From: Desulfobacteraceae bacterium
GTDB lineage: Bacteria; Desulfobacterota; Desulfobacteria; Desulfobacterales; SURF-7
DNA: 64,000 bases
NCBI GenBank assembly: GCA_003599865.1
Contig: QZKS01000047.1
Span: 62,001 to 126,000, forward strand
Reading direction: 5' to 3'
This document shows, one piece after another, positions 8,649-17,945 of this stretch. Numbering within the stretch: position 1 is the first letter of the stretch; every line of letters starts with the position of its first letter. Both the position numbers and the translations under genes were made by a program. The notes beneath the pieces are model-generated. The model made no database searches. It was not told the origin of the DNA and saw only the letters and a list, made by a program, of their open reading frames with translations.

Positions 8649-10709
8649 ATGGCCATCAAAGTGAATCCCAGTCTCCAGAACCACCTCAACGCGGTGAAGG
8701 AGGGAACCCGAAAATTTGAGAACGCCTTTCAAGGCGTCTCCCGCATGATCCTGGAAAAGAAAATCGAAAAGGTAGTCGTCAATGGAAAAACCACCTATGA
8801 CTTTCAGATTTTTCGCACAGGCAAAAAGCATATCATCGGCATGTATGATGAGCTGAACAGTTTTGTCTCCTATGTAAAAGACGCTGCTGAAGGAGGCTCA
8901 TCAAAAGAGATGGCCTATGTTCTGGTGGGAGAGCCCGGCAATGGAAAAACCTTCTTTGTGGATTATCTCTGTGCAAAATACAGGGAGTTTTTATCCATCC
9001 CCGTCAATAAAAAATATACGTTCAAGTTTACGAATTTAGACAAACTGGGAACCTACGGCAGGATCACGTCCATTGAATCCCAAACCTATGAAGATCCGAT
9101 GATCCTCGGAATGAATCTGTTTGAAGATATGGATGAAAACAAAAAATTCCTCTCCCAGAAAATCGGTTTTACCGACCCTGAAATCGAAACCCTGTATGAA
9201 AACTACCGGCCCCTGGGAGCCTGCAGCGGATACATCTGGAATGACATCCGCAACCTGACCGACGGCAAGATCGCACAGATGCTCAACCTCATAGAAATTG
9301 TTCCGGTTCCGCTCACGGAAAGCCTGGGCACGATTACCGGAAAGTATCCGGCAAAAGACAAAATCACTTCTTCGGCCGTAGATCTTCTGGGAGAAGAATC
9401 CATTCAGCGACTGCTGCATATTTCCGATACCAACAATCCTTACCGGTTTGATTTGCGAAGAGGCGCGCTGGCGCGTGTGGCCGGAGGCGGCATTCACTTC
9501 AGCGATGAAATCTATAAAAACAAAAAGGATCTGGTTCAGGTTTATCTTGGGGTGATCCAGAACCGGAACATCGAAATGGACGGTTTTAAATGGCCCATTG
9601 ATACACTGATTATCGCAACCAGCAACAATTCGGAATTCAACCGGTTCCTCGAAGAAAAGGAAGAAGCGCCGATTGTAGACCGTTGCCGCATCTGTTATGT
9701 TTCCCACAATACAAACTATAAACTGCAAAAAGAATTAACGGAATACGCCATCGGCAGTGATTCCAAAACCACCCTGAACATGGAAGCGCTTCACCAGGAC
9801 CCCAATCTGAATTATGCTTCATCCGTGGCGATTGTCCTGTCCCGGCTTCCCCGATCGGAAAAGATTACCCCCATTGAAGCGATGAAACTGGCTGCCGGTG
9901 AGGTTGCCGGAGAAAAAAGCATCAAAACACTGGCGGAAGTGATCGATACACTGAACCAGGAGCCGGATATCACCAAGCGATTCGGACAAAAAGGACTGGG
10001 TCAGCGGAATCTGGGCAGAGCCATTCAGCTCATGATTGAAAGCTCGGAAACCAACGAAGGCAAATGCATGTTTGCCTATGATATTTATCGAACCATCGAA
10101 CGCATCATCCTGGACTATGTCAACGATGTCAATGATCGCAACAAATATCTGGAAGATCTGAAAACGGCAAAAGGGCTGTACCGTGAACGCATTATGACGG
10201 AAATGTTCAACGCTTACATGGATGAACCGCTCGCCATCACCAAAGACGTCATGAGTTACGTCAATATGATTATCGGGATCGATGCGGAAAATCTGGGCCC
10301 GGACAAAATGTGGAAATTCAAAGACCCGCAAACCGGAGAACTGAAAGCGATCAAGATCGATAAACGATACATCAACAGCGTTGAGGAAAGACTGGGATTA
10401 AAGACAGATGAGCAGCGGGAGACATTCCGGACATCCATTCGGAAAATATACGGCCAGAAAATCTCCCAGGACCCGAACTATGACTTTATGGACAACCTGG
10501 AACTGGTAAAAGCCGTCACCGACGTTCGCCTCAAATCGGATATTGCCGGAGCCGGAAGCCTGATCGGTGCGCTGGCAAACCGGACAAACGAAGAGAACAA
10601 GCAGCTGTATGACCGGATGATCAATACCATGCTGAACAAGCTGGGATATTGCAGGACCTGTGCGCAAAAAACAATCGAATATTTCTGTACCCAGGAAGAT
10701 GAGAAGTAG
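8649..10709 (+). CDS. prkA: PrkA/YeaG-family serine protein kinase (AAA-type)
   Basis: A 686-residue member of the PrkA family. The N-terminal two thirds form an AAA-type ATPase with a Walker A loop VGEPGNGKT (residues 93-101), a Walker B-like IHFSDEIYKN and a sensor-1-like IIATSN; the C-terminal third is the PrkA-specific domain. PrkA phosphorylates proteins on serine and, in enteric bacteria, works with YeaH and SpoVR/YcgB in stress and stationary phase. The start at 8649 was chosen because AGGAGG lies 8 bases before it; an upstream ATG at 8613 lacks such a site. It opens a tight operon: the stop codon is 7 bp from yeaH, and spoVR follows 3 bp after yeaH. A second, divergent PrkA-like gene ends the cluster. 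Confidence 0.93.
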   Translation: MAIKVNPSLQNHLNAVKEGTRKFENAFQGVSRMILEKKIEKVVVNGKTTYDFQIFRTGKKHIIGMYDELNSFVSYVKDAAEGGSSKEMAYVLVGEPGNGKTFFVDYLCAKYREFLSIPVNKKYTFKFTNLDKLGTYGRITSIESQTYEDPMILGMNLFEDMDENKKFLSQKIGFTDPEIETLYENYRPLGACSGYIWNDIRNLTDGKIAQMLNLIEIVPVPLTESLGTITGKYPAKDKITSSAVDLLGEESIQRLLHISDTNNPYRFDLRRGALARVAGGGIHFSDEIYKNKKDLVQVYLGVIQNRNIEMDGFKWPIDTLIIATSNNSEFNRFLEEKEEAPIVDRCRICYVSHNTNYKLQKELTEYAIGSDSKTTLNMEALHQDPNLNYASSVAIVLSRLPRSEKITPIEAMKLAAGEVAGEKSIKTLAEVIDTLNQEPDITKRFGQKGLGQRNLGRAIQLMIESSETNEGKCMFAYDIYRTIERIILDYVNDVNDRNKYLEDLKTAKGLYRERIMTEMFNAYMDEPLAITKDVMSYVNMIIGIDAENLGPDKMWKFKDPQTGELKAIKIDKRYINSVEERLGLKTDEQRETFRTSIRKIYGQKISQDPNYDFMDNLELVKAVTDVRLKSDIAGAGSLIGALANRTNEENKQLYDRMINTMLNKLGYCRTCAQKTIEYFCTQEDEK

Positions 10710-10716
10710 ATACCCT

Positions 10717-11928
10717 ATGGAATCAAAACCATATCAATACTATCAGAAGCCTCCCCTGCATTCCTTTGCATCCGCCCTACGCTCTCTGGATGAACTTCTG
10801 GAACGGGACAAGCAGCGTGAAGAGGATAATTTCCCCCGAAAAATCAGGGTCGGGCGGCTGGTCAAGCCGGGAAAAGGCGGCAAGAACAATGTCATCATTG
10901 TGCCGACAACGGTTGAGGAAAAATTCATCCATGACCCTTCCTTTGGCAAAGAGGAAGAAGACACCATGGGAGGCGCCGGTGAAGGAGAAGAAGGCGATAT
11001 TCTCGGTGAACAGCCGCTTCGGCCTGAAGACGGCCAGGATGCAAGCGGGCCCGGCGAAGGCGAGGGTGGTGCCCATGAAATCGAATCCAGCGCATATGAC
11101 CTTGGCAGAATTCTGAGCGAGCAGTTCGAACTCCCCAACCTGAAGGATAAAGGAAAGAAAAGATCCCTGACCCGGTACAACTATGACATGACGGATAAAA
11201 ACAGGGGATTCGGCCAGATTCTGGACAAAAAAGCAACCCTCCGTAAGGTTCTGGAGACCAATATCGCTCTCGGCAACCTTCCGGATCCATCGAATATTGA
11301 TCCTACCCGGTTTATCATTGCACCAAGCGATAAGGTTTACCGTGTCCTCTCCAGGGAAAAGGATTATGAATCCCAGGCGATTGTTTTTTTCCTGCGGGAC
11401 TACTCCGGGTCCATGTCCGGAAAACCCACCAGCCTTGTCGTGGCCCAGCACGTTCTGATTTACAGCTGGCTGGTCTATCAATATGCCATGCAGGTGGAGT
11501 CCCGATATATCCTGCATGATACGGAAGCCAAGGAAGTGCCCGACTTTTACACCTATTACAACGCAAAGGTTGCGGGCGGAACCAAAGTATCGTCCGCATA
11601 CAAGCTCGTGAATGAAATCGTCGAAAAAGACAACCTTGCAAAGAATTATAATATTTATATCTTCCATGGCACGGATGGAGATGACTGGGATACGGACGGC
11701 AAGGAGTCCGTCCCGGAGCTCCAGAAAATGACAACCTATGCCAACCGGATCGGAATTACCATTGCCGAACGGTCCTATGGGTCTAAAAAAGAAAGCGAAG
11801 TTGAAAAATATATTAAAAAATCAAATATTCTCACACAGAAGCCGAAACTTGTCCGAATGGATGTCCTGCAGGAAGACGCAGATGAACCAAGGCTGATTGA
11901 GGGAATCAAACATCTTTTATCCGAGTAA
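10717..11928 (+). CDS. yeaH: YeaH/YhbH family (DUF444) protein with VWA domain
   Basis: A 403-residue protein of the DUF444/YeaH family. A low-complexity acidic, Gly-rich segment (about residues 85-125) separates an N-terminal helical part from a von Willebrand A-like domain whose metal-site motif reads RDYSGSMSG (DxSGS, about residue 225). The second metal-site region is HGTDGDDWDTDGK. In characterised bacteria YeaH is co-expressed with PrkA (YeaG) and SpoVR, and the three are thought to act together in stress adaptation. The start codon lies 7 bp after the prkA stop codon, and the next gene begins 3 bp after this one ends, so translational coupling is likely. Its in-frame upstream extension inside prkA has no support. 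Confidence 0.92.
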   Translation: MESKPYQYYQKPPLHSFASALRSLDELLERDKQREEDNFPRKIRVGRLVKPGKGGKNNVIIVPTTVEEKFIHDPSFGKEEEDTMGGAGEGEEGDILGEQPLRPEDGQDASGPGEGEGGAHEIESSAYDLGRILSEQFELPNLKDKGKKRSLTRYNYDMTDKNRGFGQILDKKATLRKVLETNIALGNLPDPSNIDPTRFIIAPSDKVYRVLSREKDYESQAIVFFLRDYSGSMSGKPTSLVVAQHVLIYSWLVYQYAMQVESRYILHDTEAKEVPDFYTYYNAKVAGGTKVSSAYKLVNEIVEKDNLAKNYNIYIFHGTDGDDWDTDGKESVPELQKMTTYANRIGITIAERSYGSKKESEVEKYIKKSNILTQKPKLVRMDVLQEDADEPRLIEGIKHLLSE

Positions 11929-11931
11929 AAA

Positions 11932-13584
11932 ATGGAACTGATCAACCAGCATACCAAACAAATCATGGAAGGCTGCAAAGTGCGGGCAAGGGCTGCCGGT
12001 CTTTCCTTTGATGATGAAACCCTTGAATATATCGTGACCAACCGGGACCTTCTGGAGCTTTCCCCAAAGGTCATGATACCGACTCTTTATGACTACTGGG
12101 TTCATGATGTCGAGGTTCTCAAAGAAAAGGGAAGATATGAACTGTACCCGGGCAATCCCTATGAGACGGTTATCAATACCCGGCCGGCCATCTCCTTTTA
12201 TAATGACAACAACCCGGACTGGCTGAATGTCATGATTTTTTATCATGTTCTGGCGCATATCGATTTTTTCCAGAACAATCTCTATTACCGCCATACATGG
12301 GACTATGATTTTACGGGTCAGGCGCTTTCGGACAAACGCATGATCGCAAGACTTCGATCGGAAAAAGGAAGATGGGTGGACTATACCATTGAATTCGCCC
12401 GGGGGATTGATAATATTGTCGGATATTTTAAAGAGCTGTCCCGGCAAACCAGCGCCATTAAACCCCGGAATCCTTCCCGGCTGGATTTTTATTTTGACGT
12501 CTTTCTTCAGACAGACAAGAAGATACCCGTACACGAATACATTCAGGAAATTGAACAATATAACAACTATACACGCAAAATCGGTGAGTTGGGCGAAAAG
12601 TCCTTTTTCGCTGCGGTTACGGCAAAATATCCGGAGTTTGAAGCCGTCTATGAAAAATATTGTGAGGAAAAACCAAAACCCTGTCTGGATCTGCTCCAGT
12701 TTCTGATGGATCATTCCCCATTTTTAAATAAAAACGAAAACCAGTGGATGAAATCCATTCTGCAGGTGGTACGCAAGACCTCCCTGTTTTTTCAGCCGCA
12801 GATCCGGACCAAAATTATGAATGAGGGATGGGCCAGCTACTGGCATGAGATGCTGTTTTTACAGGATGACCGCATTAACGGCCATGAAGTGGATTTTGCC
12901 CGTGTCAATGCCGGTGTGACGGCCATGCCCCGTGTCGGACTCAATCCGTATGCGCTGGGCATGCGTCTGTTTTATCAACTGGAGGAAATCGCGGATAAGG
13001 GAAAATACTCCATCCCCTTCCGCAGAATTCTGGATGCCCGGACCCGGGAGAAATATGATCTGAAAACCGGAAAAGGAAAGGAATTTATCTTCTCCATCCG
13101 GAAAAACATGGCTGACTTTTTGTTTATAAATACCTTCATCGATCAGGATTTTGTCGACAGGCACAAACTGTTTGTTGCCGGCAGGAGATTGAATCAGGCA
13201 AAAACAGCCTGGCAGTATTATGTCAAGAGTAAAAAAGCGGAGGATTATCGGAAAATGGTTACGGATGCACTATACCATCCCCCTCATATCGAGATCGATA
13301 ACGCCAAAAGTCATAATGGGTCCTTATATCTTGTGCATCATTTTGAAGAAAAACCGCTTGTGAAGGATTATATCCAGAACACCATGCTCGGGATCGAGTA
13401 TTTATGGGGCGGGCCTGTTCATCTGGAGACAACGGAACCGGCTGTAATTCCGCCGCCGAAATGGAGTCTTTCCATTCCCTTCATGGGAAATCCCTTGCAG
13501 GAAGAAGACCAGGGACTGGGACTGAAACTTTCACGCGTATTGTACACGATGGAAAAACGGAAACTGACCAGAAGAGTTTTATAA
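11932..13584 (+). CDS. spoVR: SpoVR/YcgB family protein
   Basis: A 550-residue SpoVR-family protein. Typical signatures are YPGNPYETVINTRPAISFYNDN-type beginning (here split over residues 65-85), the histidine-rich MIFYHVLAHIDFFQNN segment, and MNEGWASYWHEMLF, whose Glu and His residues recall a metal-binding site. The family takes its name from a Bacillus cortex-formation gene but occurs widely in non-sporulating bacteria, always near PrkA and YeaH. It completes the prkA-yeaH-spoVR trio; the ATG is only 3 bp beyond the yeaH stop codon. A 119-bp palindromic element sits between it and the second prkA-like gene. Biochemical activity of the family is unknown. Confidence 0.93.
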   Translation: MELINQHTKQIMEGCKVRARAAGLSFDDETLEYIVTNRDLLELSPKVMIPTLYDYWVHDVEVLKEKGRYELYPGNPYETVINTRPAISFYNDNNPDWLNVMIFYHVLAHIDFFQNNLYYRHTWDYDFTGQALSDKRMIARLRSEKGRWVDYTIEFARGIDNIVGYFKELSRQTSAIKPRNPSRLDFYFDVFLQTDKKIPVHEYIQEIEQYNNYTRKIGELGEKSFFAAVTAKYPEFEAVYEKYCEEKPKPCLDLLQFLMDHSPFLNKNENQWMKSILQVVRKTSLFFQPQIRTKIMNEGWASYWHEMLFLQDDRINGHEVDFARVNAGVTAMPRVGLNPYALGMRLFYQLEEIADKGKYSIPFRRILDARTREKYDLKTGKGKEFIFSIRKNMADFLFINTFIDQDFVDRHKLFVAGRRLNQAKTAWQYYVKSKKAEDYRKMVTDALYHPPHIEIDNAKSHNGSLYLVHHFEEKPLVKDYIQNTMLGIEYLWGGPVHLETTEPAVIPPPKWSLSIPFMGNPLQEEDQGLGLKLSRVLYTMEKRKLTRRVL

Positions 13585-13720
13585 TCATCCTTGATGAAGT
13601 CGAAAATACTCTTTTTTGTCATTCTGACGAAAGTCAGAATCCAGTAATTTCAGAATCTTCTGGATGCCGGATCCAGTCCGGCATGACGGAGATGAGACTT
13701 TTTACGGTTTCATCATCCTT
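13584..13720 (+). repeat. MITE-like palindromic element, copy 1
   Basis: The core (13593-13711) is flanked by the 9-bp direct repeat ATCATCCTT (13584-13592 and 13712-13720). Inside are two hairpins, ATTCTGAC-GAAA-GTCAGAAT and TGCCGGA-N5-TCCGGCA, and the right end carries GACTTTTTACGGTTTC. The left terminal repeat is shortened. It separates spoVR from the second prkA-like gene and may act as a processing or termination signal. Confidence 0.75.
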
Positions 13721-13737
13721 AGAGATAGTAAAAAAAT

Positions 13738-16035
13738 ATGAGCAATCTAGAAAAAGCATTTTCAAATCTAAATACCAGTATGGGCGAAAGGGATCAGCGG
13801 GATTCCATACCCTTCAAAGACTTCCTGAAAATACTATCGGAAAGGCCCGCCTTGATCATCCGCAATATTTTCCATGCGTTTCACGATATGGTCATATCCT
13901 ATGTGGAGAGAGATGAAGATGAATATCCCGATGATCCGGAATCCATTCACTATGTCGGGTATGACTGCTCCAAGCTCTTTATTGAAAATGTCGACAATCC
14001 GTTTTTTGCCGACCGCCTTTTCGCCAACCGTCTGATCAATCTGGCAGAGGCGCTTCGCCATGGCGCGCAGCAAAATAAAATCTACATCTTTGAAGGACCG
14101 CCGGGATGCGGAAAAAGCACCTTTCTCAACAACATCCTCCGAAAATTTGAAGAGTACTCCCATACGGAGCAAGGCCTGCGGTATGAAACCATCTGGAGAA
14201 TCAACCGGAAATTTTTTGAGCCTTTCAATGATTGCGAGACTTCCCCTGCGGCGGAAAAGCTGCTCCAGATTCTCATGAAGGCGACGGGAGAAACCGGGGG
14301 AAAAAACCATAACACTCATCCGCTCCATAACCATACGGATGAATTTATCGAAATACCATGCCCGAGCCATGACAATCCCATCATGATGATCCCCAAACAC
14401 TTCCGCAGGGCTTTTTTCGATGACATTTTCAAAAATGACGAATTCAAGTTTATTCTTTCTTCTGAAAAAGATTATGCCTGGGTGTTTCGGGAAATCCCTT
14501 GCACCATCTGCAGCTCCCTGTATAGTGCCCTTCTGGAAAAACTCAAGGACCCGGAAAAGGTTTTTGATATGATTTATGCCCAGCCTTACAAATTCAACAG
14601 ACGCCTGGGACAGGGAATTTCCATTTTCAATCCGGGTGACAAACCATTGAGCAGGCCGGTCATCACCAATGAGCTCTTGCAGCGGAAAATCAACATTATT
14701 CTGCGGGACAGCAATCAGGTGGAATATATCTACTCCCGTTATGCAAAAACCAATAACGGCATTTATGCATTGATGGATATCAAATCCCACAACACGGAAA
14801 GACTCATTGAACTTCATAATATCATCAGCGAAGGGGTTCACAAGATCGAAGATCTGGAGGAAAATGTCAATTCCCTTTTCCTGGCGGTCATGAATCCGGA
14901 AGACAAGGCCAACCTGAAGGATTCCCGATCCTTCCTGGACCGTATTGAATATATCAATATTCCCTATGTGATGGATCTGAATACGGAAGTTAAAATTTAT
15001 CGAAATACCTTCGGGCGGCATATTGACGGCAACTTTCTTCCGCACGTCATTACCAATTTTGCCAGGGTGATCATTTCCACAAGACTCAATCAGGAATCCA
15101 AACCCCTTCTCGAATGGATCGGCTCTCCTGCAAAATACATTCTGTATTGCGATCAATACCTCATGCTCCTTAAAATGGAAATTTATCGTGGGGTTATACC
15201 GACATGGCTCACGGGGGAAGACCGAAAACGGTTTACCGCCAAGCGAAGACGAACCATCATCGAAGAATCGAACAAGGAAGGCTCCAAAGGAATTTCCGGA
15301 AGAGACTCCATTAACCTGTTCAATGAATTCTACTCCATATACGCCAAGGAAGACAAACTCATTAACATGACCATGCTGTGTAAATTCTTCACCCATCATC
15401 AAAAGGAAAAAGGCGCCATGATACCGGAAGGTTTCCTGGATTCACTGGTTTGCATGTATGATTACACCATCCTCCAGGAGGTCAAGGAATCCCTTTACCT
15501 GTATAATGAGGAACGGATTTCCACCAATATTCAGAACTATCTCTTTGCCATCAACTTTGAGCCCGGTGCAAATGCAAAATGTCATTATACCGGAGAATTT
15601 CTGGAAATCACCGAAGAGTATTTCCGGCGGATTGAAAATTACCTGCTGGAAAAAAAGATCGATGACCGATCCAGGCTCACCTTCCGAAGGGATACCCAGA
15701 AAGAATATACCTCCAAAACACTGACCCAGGAAATTCTGGCGGAAGAAAAACCGATCCGGGAAACCGATCTGTACCGGAAACTGCTGGAACGGTATATCTA
15801 CAACCTGAAAGAAAAGGTATTGGATCCCTTTCTGGAAAATGAAAACTTCCGCAGAGCCATTAAGGACTTTGGCGAAGAGGATTTTAAAACCTATGACAAG
15901 AAGATACGAGACGATGTCACGCTGTTGATGAACAACCTGTATACCCGGTTTAACTACTCCAAAAAAGGCGCCAAAGAAATATGCATGTATGTGATCGACA
16001 AGGATCTTACCCGGAAATATGCCGCCGCTCCATAG
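13738..16035 (+). CDS. Second, divergent PrkA-like AAA kinase
   Basis: A 765-residue relative of PrkA. The P-loop is GPPGCGKST (residues 120-128), and a PrkA-like C-terminal region contains FTAKRRRTIIEES, DYTILQEVKESLYLYNEERIS and a last helical part rich in Lys and Glu. It is longer than the first PrkA, and much of its ATPase domain differs, for example a His-rich insert (NTHPLHNHTDEF, about residue 195). It lies 153 bp after spoVR on the same strand with a palindromic repeat in between, so it may be part of the same operon or separately processed. A paralogue beside the canonical trio suggests a hetero-complex or a kinase with another target. A kinase role is inferred from family only. Confidence 0.82.
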   Translation: MSNLEKAFSNLNTSMGERDQRDSIPFKDFLKILSERPALIIRNIFHAFHDMVISYVERDEDEYPDDPESIHYVGYDCSKLFIENVDNPFFADRLFANRLINLAEALRHGAQQNKIYIFEGPPGCGKSTFLNNILRKFEEYSHTEQGLRYETIWRINRKFFEPFNDCETSPAAEKLLQILMKATGETGGKNHNTHPLHNHTDEFIEIPCPSHDNPIMMIPKHFRRAFFDDIFKNDEFKFILSSEKDYAWVFREIPCTICSSLYSALLEKLKDPEKVFDMIYAQPYKFNRRLGQGISIFNPGDKPLSRPVITNELLQRKINIILRDSNQVEYIYSRYAKTNNGIYALMDIKSHNTERLIELHNIISEGVHKIEDLEENVNSLFLAVMNPEDKANLKDSRSFLDRIEYINIPYVMDLNTEVKIYRNTFGRHIDGNFLPHVITNFARVIISTRLNQESKPLLEWIGSPAKYILYCDQYLMLLKMEIYRGVIPTWLTGEDRKRFTAKRRRTIIEESNKEGSKGISGRDSINLFNEFYSIYAKEDKLINMTMLCKFFTHHQKEKGAMIPEGFLDSLVCMYDYTILQEVKESLYLYNEERISTNIQNYLFAINFEPGANAKCHYTGEFLEITEEYFRRIENYLLEKKIDDRSRLTFRRDTQKEYTSKTLTQEILAEEKPIRETDLYRKLLERYIYNLKEKVLDPFLENENFRRAIKDFGEEDFKTYDKKIRDDVTLLMNNLYTRFNYSKKGAKEICMYVIDKDLTRKYAAAP

Positions 16036-16080
16036 CCTTTTCATCTCAGGCCGGCCATACCTGCCCTATTGTTTTTTCCT

Positions 16081-16110
16081 TTGACACCCGCCATGCTGAA
16101 ATAGTATAAA
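16081..16110 (+). promoter_or_regulatory. Sigma-70-type promoter of the PstS-like gene
   Basis: TTGACA (16081-16086), an 18-bp spacer and TATAAA (16105-16110) form a strong promoter about 110 bp upstream of the start codon. The predicted leader contains a perfect 10-bp stem (CGGCCGGATG-AAG-CATCCGGCCG, 16140-16162) without a T tract, which may stabilise or regulate the mRNA. Confidence 0.65.
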
Positions 16111-16219
16111 ACATCCTGTATACTATACCCCGCTACTGTCGGCCGGATGAAGCATCCGGCCGGACCGGATAAATAAAAAACAATCTGAAATCTTCATTTC
16201 AGCCATACAAGGAGGAAAC

Positions 16220-17038
16220 ATGAAGTTTACAATCGGCAGACTTTCTTTTCTATTCTGGATGATCCTGTTCTGCCTGTTTTCAACCGCACCGGCACTTGCC
16301 CAGGAGACTCTGCGGGTCAGCGTATCCTCTCAGGTGGCGGAAGCGTACGGCAAAGGGATTCTGCCTCTGTTTGAACAAAGAACCGGTATATCCGTCCAGC
16401 TGTATGTCGGGCCTTCGGAAACCGCGATCCAGAGACTGGAAAACGGTGTCAGCGATATCGCGATTACAACGATCCGGCTGCCCAATATTTTAAAGGAAAG
16501 CGGATACGTCGAGATCCCGTTTTGCCGCGGTTCCATTGCGGTGATCACCAACACGCAGTGTACACTTACCCAGCCCTGCAATATCAATAACCTGTCCATT
16601 CAACAGCTGCGGGATGTTTTCAGCGGCCGCATATCCAACTGGAAAGATCTGGGAGGACCGGACCAGAGAATCATCACCTTCGTACCCGGGCTGGAAACAG
16701 GAGCCTATCGGAACTTCAAACAGCTTGTCATGAGGGTCAAGGAAATCAAATATGATTTCCTGACATATCAATCGACCATGGCCATCGAAGGCGTCCGGAA
16801 CATCCCCGGTGCCATATCCATTGTGGATCAGGGAGCGCTTCCCAGGGATAACTCCGTAAAAATCATCACCGTGGACGGGCTGTCTCCGACCGAAAAGGCG
16901 TACCCCATTTACCAGATCTTTTCGTTTGCCACAAAAGGAACTCCCGGCCCGCTCGCGCAGGCGACGATCAATTTTGGTCTGTCTGAAGACGGGATCCGGT
17001 ATATGAAAGACAAAGGAATGTTTCCGATTGTTGAATAA
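16220..17038 (+). CDS. PstS-like phosphate/anion-binding periplasmic protein
   Basis: A 272-residue protein with a Sec signal peptide (cleavage near ALAQE, about residue 28) followed by a type II periplasmic binding protein fold. Features of the PstS group are the early SSQVAEAYGKGILPLFEQ, a G-x-SD-I-A segment (NGVSDIAITT), LRDVFSGRISNWKDLGG and ETGAYRNFKQLV. It may bind phosphate or another oxyanion. No permease or ATPase gene is nearby, so it is an orphan binding protein and may serve sensing or scavenging instead of classical ABC uptake. AAGGAGG sits 8 bases before the ATG, and a strong promoter lies upstream. A palindromic repeat follows the stop codon within 2 bp. Confidence 0.85.
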   Translation: MKFTIGRLSFLFWMILFCLFSTAPALAQETLRVSVSSQVAEAYGKGILPLFEQRTGISVQLYVGPSETAIQRLENGVSDIAITTIRLPNILKESGYVEIPFCRGSIAVITNTQCTLTQPCNINNLSIQQLRDVFSGRISNWKDLGGPDQRIITFVPGLETGAYRNFKQLVMRVKEIKYDFLTYQSTMAIEGVRNIPGAISIVDQGALPRDNSVKIITVDGLSPTEKAYPIYQIFSFATKGTPGPLAQATINFGLSEDGIRYMKDKGMFPIVE

Positions 17039-17039
17039 T

Positions 17040-17189
17040 ATCAATGATTGATGAACCCGTAAAAAGTCTCATCTCCGTCATGCCGGACCTGATCCGGCAT
17101 CCAGAAACTTCCGAAATTGCTGGATTCCGGGTCAAGCCCGGAATGACAAAAAAGGTGATTTTTGACTTTTTTCGAAAGCATCAGTGATT
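17040..17189 (-). repeat. MITE-like palindromic element, copy 2
   Basis: The core (17050-17179) lies in the opposite orientation to copy 1 and is flanked by a near-perfect direct repeat (ATCAATGATT at 17040-17049, ATCAGTGATT at 17180-17189). Its ends carry CCCGTAAAAAGTC and GACTTTTTTCG. Internal hairpins are TGCCGGA-N6-TCCGGCA and ATTCCGGG-N5-CCCGGAAT. Confidence 0.8.
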
Positions 17190-17213
17190 CAGACCGCCGA
17201 AGAAGGATGGGAA

Positions 17214-17927
17214 ATGAACAAAATAAATACGATATTGATCTTATGCCTGATTGCACTGCACACCATCACAGGATGCGCAACCTTGTCCGGTCAACCGGAA
17301 AACGCGGAAACCCGCACTGAAGCGGAAACCCGCATCGAACAAGTCAAAGAAAAGCTCCATGAAACGCAACAGAAACTGGATGCCGCTGCGGACAAATATT
17401 TTCCGCAGGTTCCGGAAAAACATCTGGGCAAAAGCATGCCCGGGGTGCGGGTCGGCTATGCATATGATTTTATCCGGCAGCCGGATACCCATCATCATGT
17501 ATTGCTGAAAATCCCCATGTGCCTGGAGAAAAGGGATGAAATCATCTCCTACACGGATCGGGCGAGCAATGCGGCAGGGGTCGCCGCTGTTCTGGCAACG
17601 CCGCTGGTGCTGTCCTTCCCGGTTCTGGTAGATCCGGTTTATTTTATTGACAAAGGTATGGCCAAAAGCCGCATCAAAACCATTGAAAAAACCGGTACGC
17701 TGACAACCGGCCGGGCGATGCTCTGTGGCGAAAAAGAGCCGGCTCCCGGAGAAACCCTGATTGTTCAATCCGCTGAGGACATGGAGCTCATTTATTTACA
17801 GACCGACAGGCAAGGAAAATTTTCCCTGAAGGACATTTTTTCCAAAGCCGGCGATTCATCCTCTCTGAATATTTTTATCCGTCAGGAGGGTTCTGCGTAT
17901 TATCTTACGACCATATTTGCCGAATAG
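17214..17927 (+). CDS. Lipoprotein of unknown function
   Basis: A 237-residue lipoprotein with a short signal peptide and lipobox ITGC (Cys near residue 21). A charged helical stretch (about residues 30-70, rich in E, K and R) is followed by a middle part with a hydrophobic, Ala/Val/Pro-rich segment (ASNAAGVAAVLATPLVLSFP) that may be membrane-associated. The C-terminal 70 residues resemble a beta-sandwich (GETLIVQSAEDMELIYLQTD, then a GKFSLKDIF strand), as in carboxypeptidase-regulatory or surface modules. I do not recognise a family. The start at 17214 is preceded by AGGATGGGAA. It is convergent with a receiver-domain gene 18 bp away. Confidence 0.6.
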   Translation: MNKINTILILCLIALHTITGCATLSGQPENAETRTEAETRIEQVKEKLHETQQKLDAAADKYFPQVPEKHLGKSMPGVRVGYAYDFIRQPDTHHHVLLKIPMCLEKRDEIISYTDRASNAAGVAAVLATPLVLSFPVLVDPVYFIDKGMAKSRIKTIEKTGTLTTGRAMLCGEKEPAPGETLIVQSAEDMELIYLQTDRQGKFSLKDIFSKAGDSSSLNIFIRQEGSAYYLTTIFAE

Positions 17928-17945
17928 CGTTCCTGTTTCCGCAGC

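Noticed and set aside
13834-15402. 522-codon open frame on the minus strand
   Set aside because: Antisense to the second prkA-like gene, with no recognisable domain.
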